From: Strigamia acuminata
Lineage: Eukaryota; Arthropoda; Chilopoda; Geophilomorpha; Linotaeniidae
Assembly: GCA_949358305.1 (NCBI GenBank)
Contig: OX442317.1
Location: 8,746,186-8,810,185, forward strand
Reading direction: 5' to 3'
DNA length: 64,000 nucleotides
The notes beneath the pieces are model-generated. The model saw only the letters and a program-made list of their open reading frames with translations, was not told the DNA's origin and did not search any database. The position numbers and the translations under genes are program-made. This document shows, piece by piece, positions 59,601-64,000 of the stretch; position 1 is the first letter of the stretch, and every line of letters starts with the position of its first letter.

Positions 59601-62600
59601 TAAAAAAATTCTTTTTTTCCTGGATTCACACAGGTGGGCTTTAGGAATTGGAATTCCAATGGATATACGTGGTTGGGTTTGTTAAGCGAGATGAAAATGC
59701 AGGTGCAATTTGTGATGACTTGGGAGTTGGTTTTTATTTAGGACTTTGATTGTATCTGATCTAAATATCATCTTTTAGTGAATTTTATTGCACAATTTGC
59801 TACTTGCACCATCAGCTTAATTTATATCTTCACCAATTTTCGTGCTAAATGTTTGAAAAGTTGTAAAAAAAAATAAAAATCTAAAAATAAATGAAGGGGG
59901 AGCTAAAATATTGCACTTTTGTCTGCAAAACTCGCGTTGTGGCTTAGACAGATTACCGCAATCTAAATATACATTAGGGAGCTGCCAGATCACGTGATAT
60001 GATGTTGGATTGTGGGTGGTTGCCATGGAATTTGTGTAAACAACGCCATGATAATCTGATCTTTTGTGGGGGCTGACAGTAAGAACATTCATAAATCCTT
60101 TAGATTTCGACCCTTGATTTAAATCAATCGGTGCGTTCAAATTGGTTGAGGAAAATTTGCTTAAATAATTTAAGTCGGTTCTCGCTTCAAGATGTCACGT
60201 TTTTTTATACGTCATGTTTTGCTTAAGTTAGTCTGTTTATTTAAGCGAGGGAACGTGTCGTTTTTCTTGGGTTGTCTTAAACGATAATGACGTGATTTGC
60301 ACATGCTCGGTTGTACAATCATTCATATCTCAGCTGCGTACAAGCATGCGCATTAGTAATGACTAGCAGTCACCCATGCAACATGCATGGCAAATTGATT
60401 AAAAGTGAAAAAAATGTAATAAACAATGTATGCGATCAATTAAAAAGACAAAAAAACCTTGAATGAAGTAATAAAAACCACAGATTTAATCAAAAACATC
60501 GGGCGAATGCCTCAAATCTCGTAAAATCTCGTGCCAAATTCGATATTTGGTATTTGATTGCATTAATTTAACAATTTGTATACGATTGCAATGTCTGTAC
60601 TTCTATTTATATCTGTATGTCTCTATAATGCATTTCTGGTGTTTTGGTTCTTTTTTCTGTATTATTACACAAGTGAAATGGTTCGGCCAATGGGAGCCAA
60701 GCTTCCAGGGATCCTCTTGAGTGTGGAAAGAGCACATTTTTTAATTAAAATAAAATATTTGAGTGTTTGTTGTTTGAATATTCAAATATCTCGACATCTC
60801 GTCCTTGGTTCTGCATTATGCATTGCGGGTTTATTTTTCCGCAAAGCAATCGGCATAAACCAAGTAATCCTGTTTAAGTTTAAAAGCAGTAACAAAAAAA
60901 AAAGTTTATTATTCTCCACAGAACAAAACAAAACACTCAAATTTTTATTAAACCTTTCTTTTGTTTTGCACATCCAGCAATTATTGTAGAACAACTCATT
61001 CCTCACCACATTAAACCAAGGACACAAAACACATGACGTTGCAAAATGGCAGATTCACTGCAGTTGCTAAGCAACCACCTACACATCTTTATTTTATTAA
61101 TCTTTAATTAGATCTTATTCCATTCATGCATAAAAAAAATATATTTTTTTTCCAATTCTTCCACTCCATCGAGCGAAATATGACATTCTGCATGCTGCAG
61201 CGAGCTATTTTAGGTTGACAAGTCATCCATGTTGATGTCTGCACAATATGACCTCTTTTCAGCTTTTTTTCTCTTCCTCAAAACTCCACAAACAAAAATA
61301 ATTAAAAAAAAAATATCTCCAGACCTCAGGACCAAGGTAGACATCTTGGACGTCACTCAAGCGTGAAATAGTGCTGGGGTAGTGGGATTTAGCATTGTAA
61401 TACAAATGAGGCGCTTTTTTTCTTCCTTCCGTGTGAGGCATGGCAACATTTGAACATCATCTCACCTGCGTTTGGCAAGGTCGTTGCAGTTGGGTTACAC
61501 CAACATGGAATAAAAGAAACAAGTGGGAAAAATCCACGCAGCCTTCATTGACCCACCAAACCAGTTTGCGACTTGGAAAGTCAACACTTTTTTCTTTTCT
61601 TTTTTCCCGTTTGATTTTTCTTCCTTTTTCAACCCAAATTTCATATTCTTTTGGAGTAAAGAAAAAAAAAGTGTTTGGTGACTCTACACTGCTTCCTTGT
61701 GATGTTTGGACGGCTTTATAGCTGCACTTTGTCCCTTTACATTGCGTTTTGGGGTTTGGTTACGTCATAAAAAAATGTTGGTGACCTAAATAAGTGACCT
61801 TAGAGTTAGAGGAGGCTCGATTTTGGGTCTTGAATGTGGGAGGATAGAAATGGAGTAGGGGAGCATTTGTTGTGTTGAGCACTAGTTTTCACTATAATAA
61901 ATAGCAGAAATGATCTCACAGAGCTAAATTTAGCACTTGCGCAGCTAAAAATCATTTTTGTTCCAGCATTAAAAGCGCAGAAAGTGTAAAATTGAGTTTT
62001 TATTTGGTGGACAAATACAGGAAGTGTAGAACTCAGTTACAGTAGAGCGTCGATTAACGTACGAAACAAATTTTCCATCTTCCCAAACTTTTGAAACAGT
62101 TTTTGCAAAGAATCATTTTGTGAAAAAAATATTCACTATTTGAATCATATATTTGGCTTTATTTGATGTATATGAATCGACCTGTTCACTCATCAATGTA
62201 AAAGTTCATCAATTTTATTTATTCATAACTTTTTAACTCGCGAAGTTCATAACGCAATAATTTTTGTCACTTTTCCAAACTTACGAAAAGCGGTTCGAAA
62301 ATTGTCGCTCGGATAATATTTTGTTAAGATCGCACCGAGCGAAAGTGATGTTGACCTGGGGAAGTTTTGGAAAGGTAACTTGATTTTCTTCCAAAAATGT
62401 GCTACTTCCTGCCGAGTGGAAATGAGTAAAGTTGTAAATTTGGAAGTTTGAGATTGAGGAGAGTTGTTTGTGCTATCTTGGAAGATTAAATCATGGTGTT
62501 TGGAGTGCAATGTTTTGTTGAAATTGCCCATTATGGTAATCCAGTTTGCGTCTGACAAATTGCAATGTCTGCCATTCCCCACTTCCTTTGACTCCATCCA

Positions 62601-63439
62601 GTTCCAGTTCCTTTAACTCAAATGTTGGCAATATTGCCAGCCTTTGGAGTTGAATGTCATTTGTCATTACTCAAGGGCCAAGGCTCCTTCTCCAGATGTA
62701 CTGTAATTTTGTCTGCAAGACTGAAAGAAGAAAAAAAAATGTGTACAACTTTAGTGTTGTTGCAAGTATTGATTTTGATGGAAAAAAAAATATTTTTTAA
62801 TTTTTTTTTTCTATTAGAAATCATTGTTTGTCACCTTTTATTCATTGTAAAATAATATTTGTTTGTGCTACAGCTTTAGCCAAGGCCATTTTGGCACTTT
62901 CTCACTGTTATCAAGGGATTTACAAGTATACTTTTGGTGACTTGTTTGGTTGTAGTTATTAATAGACTTAAGCTTGATATTGGTTCTTTACTCTAATAGG
63001 AGATTAAGTATTTAAAGTTTTGCTCCAGACTTTAGTTTATTGATTGCAAATCCCTGTGGGAAAAATGAGGAAATTGAACACTTTCAAGCGCAAAATGGTG
63101 ACAAAATTGAGATTTAAATTTATGTGGCATTATTTTATTCAAACTGCATTTTGCTGATGTGACAATGACATTTTTTTCTTCTATTGATTGTGACAATGAT
63201 GACTCATGGGACATTTTATGATGATGACTTAGTCATCAGTTTATCCCCCACATTGCACTTTTGTTGATGTCTGATATCATTCTAACATGAAATGTTAATT
63301 TATTTATTTTGATTGACATCATCATTAACCAAAATGCAAAAAAAAAATCTTTTTATAAAAGAGAAAAAAAATGTTTATGCATGTTTTCCCAGAGAATCTC
63401 AGTTTCCACAAGAGAAGAATGAGGAAAAAGAGTTGTTAT
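44612..63439 (+). CDS. ADAMTS-like secreted metalloprotease, 5' part (signal peptide and propeptide); continues past window
   Basis: Three exons are firm: 44612-44717, 45295-45656 and 57879-57993. A fourth, 63393-63439, is proposed because its phase fits and it has good splice sites. Residues 1 to about 30 are a signal peptide with hydrophobic core ALFVLFLAILTALAQG. The next exons give an M12B-type propeptide: FDAFGQRFHLSLHLDSNFVS, then SCFYTGHLKG, LSLCHG-like ISLCHGMVGYIW and GRFFMEP, and finally HVIYRYDE, which is the usual order in ADAM/ADAMTS precursors. Exon 4 would add ENLSFHKRRMRKKSCY, a basic, furin-like stretch ending near a possible switch cysteine. The zinc protease (HExxH), disintegrin-like and thrombospondin modules are not in the window and must lie to the right. 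I prefer ADAMTS to ADAM because of the propeptide style, but the subfamily cannot be assigned. Introns 2 and 3 are very long (12.2 and 5.4 kb) and rich in transposons. Confidence 0.82.
46080..46510. repeat. 20-21-bp minisatellite, about 20 copies
   Basis: Units of the type GGATAAAAATTGATTTTTTT change into GGCCGAAAATTAGATTTTTT along the array. The Lys/Ile/Phe-rich frames here are translations of the repeat. Confidence 0.92.
49025..49098 (+). pseudogene. tRNA-Ser-like pseudogene in left palindrome arm
   Basis: GTAGTTGTGGTCCAGTGGTT has an A-box, D-stem GTCC/GGAC pairs, and GGTTCAAATCC is a good B-box. The 5' half resembles tRNA-Ser, but the anticodon stem and the acceptor stem (3' side TGTGTGTG) no longer pair well and the variable arm is reduced. 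It is either a decayed tRNA or the Pol III head of a SINE. Confidence 0.55.
49267..49340 (-). pseudogene. tRNA-Ser-like pseudogene in right palindrome arm
   Basis: This is the inverted copy of 49025-49098, with the same boxes and the same defects. Its near identity to the other copy shows that the duplication is recent or has been kept uniform. Confidence 0.55.
49837..51877. other. Intron 2 sequence right of the nested insertions
   Basis: AT-rich with scattered short frames and poly-T runs. No feature could be supported. Confidence 0.4.
51878..52165. repeat. 30-31-bp minisatellite, about nine copies
   Basis: Units contain CATTCAAAACTCACAAAAAT followed by TCAATTTTT, with small variants. Confidence 0.9.
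55192..55595. mobile_element. 404-bp MITE with 22-bp terminal inverted repeats
   Basis: The ends begin TAGGTGCATTCGAAAAGTCA and its complement. The terminal TA may be the target duplication. Internal perfect hairpins occur at 55218-55241 (CGAGTGTAAA stem) and 55310-55342 (TGCACGCCA stem). There is no coding capacity. Confidence 0.8.
57994..63392 (+). other. ADAMTS-like intron 3 (5.4 kb if exon 4 is real)
   Basis: Contains an (AT)n tract at 58411-58431, a hAT element, a solo end of the outer inverted-repeat family at 60129-60150 and an X-box palindrome GTTGCTAAGCAAC at 61063. Frames up to 137 codons have no recognised domain. Confidence 0.6.
58490..58734. mobile_element. Non-autonomous hAT element (245 bp) with 8-bp target duplication
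   Basis: The ends CAGTGGTCGGCAA and the complement of CAGGGGTCGGCAA match the common hAT terminus. ACTTAGAC occurs exactly on both sides (58482-58489 and 58735-58742), the 8-bp duplication expected for hAT. The interior is T-rich with no coding capacity. Confidence 0.92.
63393..63439 (+). CDS. Candidate 47-nt exon 4 of the ADAMTS-like gene
   Basis: A pyrimidine-rich acceptor (TTTTCCCAG) and a strong donor (GTAAGT) bracket 47 nt. Joined to the single base left over from the exon at 57879-57993, they read 16 codons without a stop: ENLSFHKRRMRKKSCY. The dibasic runs look like a proprotein-convertase region, and a cysteine near the end of the propeptide is expected of ADAMTS proteins. The exon is too short for a long-ORF screen. 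It remains an inference until a transcript or a homologue is aligned. Confidence 0.55.
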
Positions 63440-64000
63440 GTAAGTTAGCAATTTGGTGCATGTTTAGAAGATGCTGACTTGACACTAATGTGAACTTGAG
63501 TTATATTAAGAAGGGTTTTAGACAGTAAAAAACTAGTTAAAACAACCAAGAAGAAGAGTTATGGAATGGTTGATGCCCGAAACACCGCGGCTTTAAAACC
63601 CGCTGTTATCTGCAATTCTTCAAACTACCACCAAACAAAAATGGTGGCTTGTTAAACACATTGCCAATGCTTAATTCTATCCAAAAAAAAATTAAAAAAT
63701 ATTATTTTCAATTTTTTTCAAATTATCCAAACAAGTCCAAACATTGAAATTCTGTCACAAGGGACTGCACAGAGCTGTGGTTATCAATAGAAGTCTTTTT
63801 CTGCCACCAGAGGGTCTCTTTTCAGGAGAATTTCTTTTCAGGAGAATTTCTGGCCTCAATGTTCCAAATAGTCTCAACAGGAAATAATGAAATCTAATCT
63901 TTTTGATTTTAATGAGCCAAGAAATTGAGAATATTGATACAATTTGGCTGAAAGAGCACGTTTGCAGTGTGGCACTGGGATTTAATCGCTTGATATGATT
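63440..64000. other. Right edge, no further exon seen
   Basis: After the proposed exon 4 the sequence is AT-rich. TTTTCAGGAGAATTTC is duplicated at about 63820-63850. The catalytic exons of the protease must lie beyond the window. Confidence 0.4.

Noticed and set aside
60576-60989. 137-codon + frame in ADAMTS-like intron 3
   Set aside because: Hydrophobic and Lys/Asn-rich translation of AT-rich DNA, with no domain and no fit to the phases of the protease exons.

Overview
This window is animal nuclear DNA, most likely from a non-dipteran arthropod. Four split genes have conventional GT/AG introns. The intergenic DNA is AT-rich and crowded with minisatellites and small DNA transposons. There is a (TTAGG)7 tract of the arthropod telomere type, and the two homeobox genes and Nup54 are clearly bilaterian. 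I cannot name the species. Nothing prokaryotic or viral was seen.

Layout: 1-21450 holds no recognisable gene. It contains a 515-bp inverted-repeat element filled with a 22-bp minisatellite and TTAGG repeats, two copies of one MITE, GGGGCCC-rich repeats, long homopolymers, CpG-rich patches and minisatellites near 18.8-19.7 kb. Emx (empty spiracles family) runs 21451-29276 in three exons. A 9.5-kb intergenic block (29277-38794) contains two tandem arrays of GGGGCCC-bearing repeats. The ParaHox gene Gsx (ind family) runs 38795-39639 in two exons. Nup54 follows at 40583-43497 in ten exons. The 5' part of a secreted metalloprotease of the ADAMTS/M12B type starts at 44612 and runs off the right edge; three exons are firm and a fourth, 47-nt exon is proposed at 63393-63439.

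All four genes lie on the + strand. Emx and Gsx are ANTP-class homeodomain regulators, and no recognisable gene separates them. Gsx, Nup54 and the ADAMTS-like gene are packed within about 6 kb, 0.9 and 1.1 kb apart. Nup54 is a housekeeping nuclear-pore component; the protease begins with a signal peptide and propeptide. No operon-like coupling is implied.

The large ADAMTS-like intron 2 (45657-57878) holds the most striking non-coding structure: a 988-bp near-perfect palindrome (48689-49676) flanked by TAA. Each arm carries a decayed tRNA-Ser-like sequence. The palindrome sits inside an older MITE copy, which in turn lies between the ends of another inverted-repeat element. A second MITE (55192-55595) lies in the same intron, and a small hAT element with a perfect 8-bp target duplication (58490-58734) lies in the next one. 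No rRNA, intact tRNA or CRISPR array was seen.
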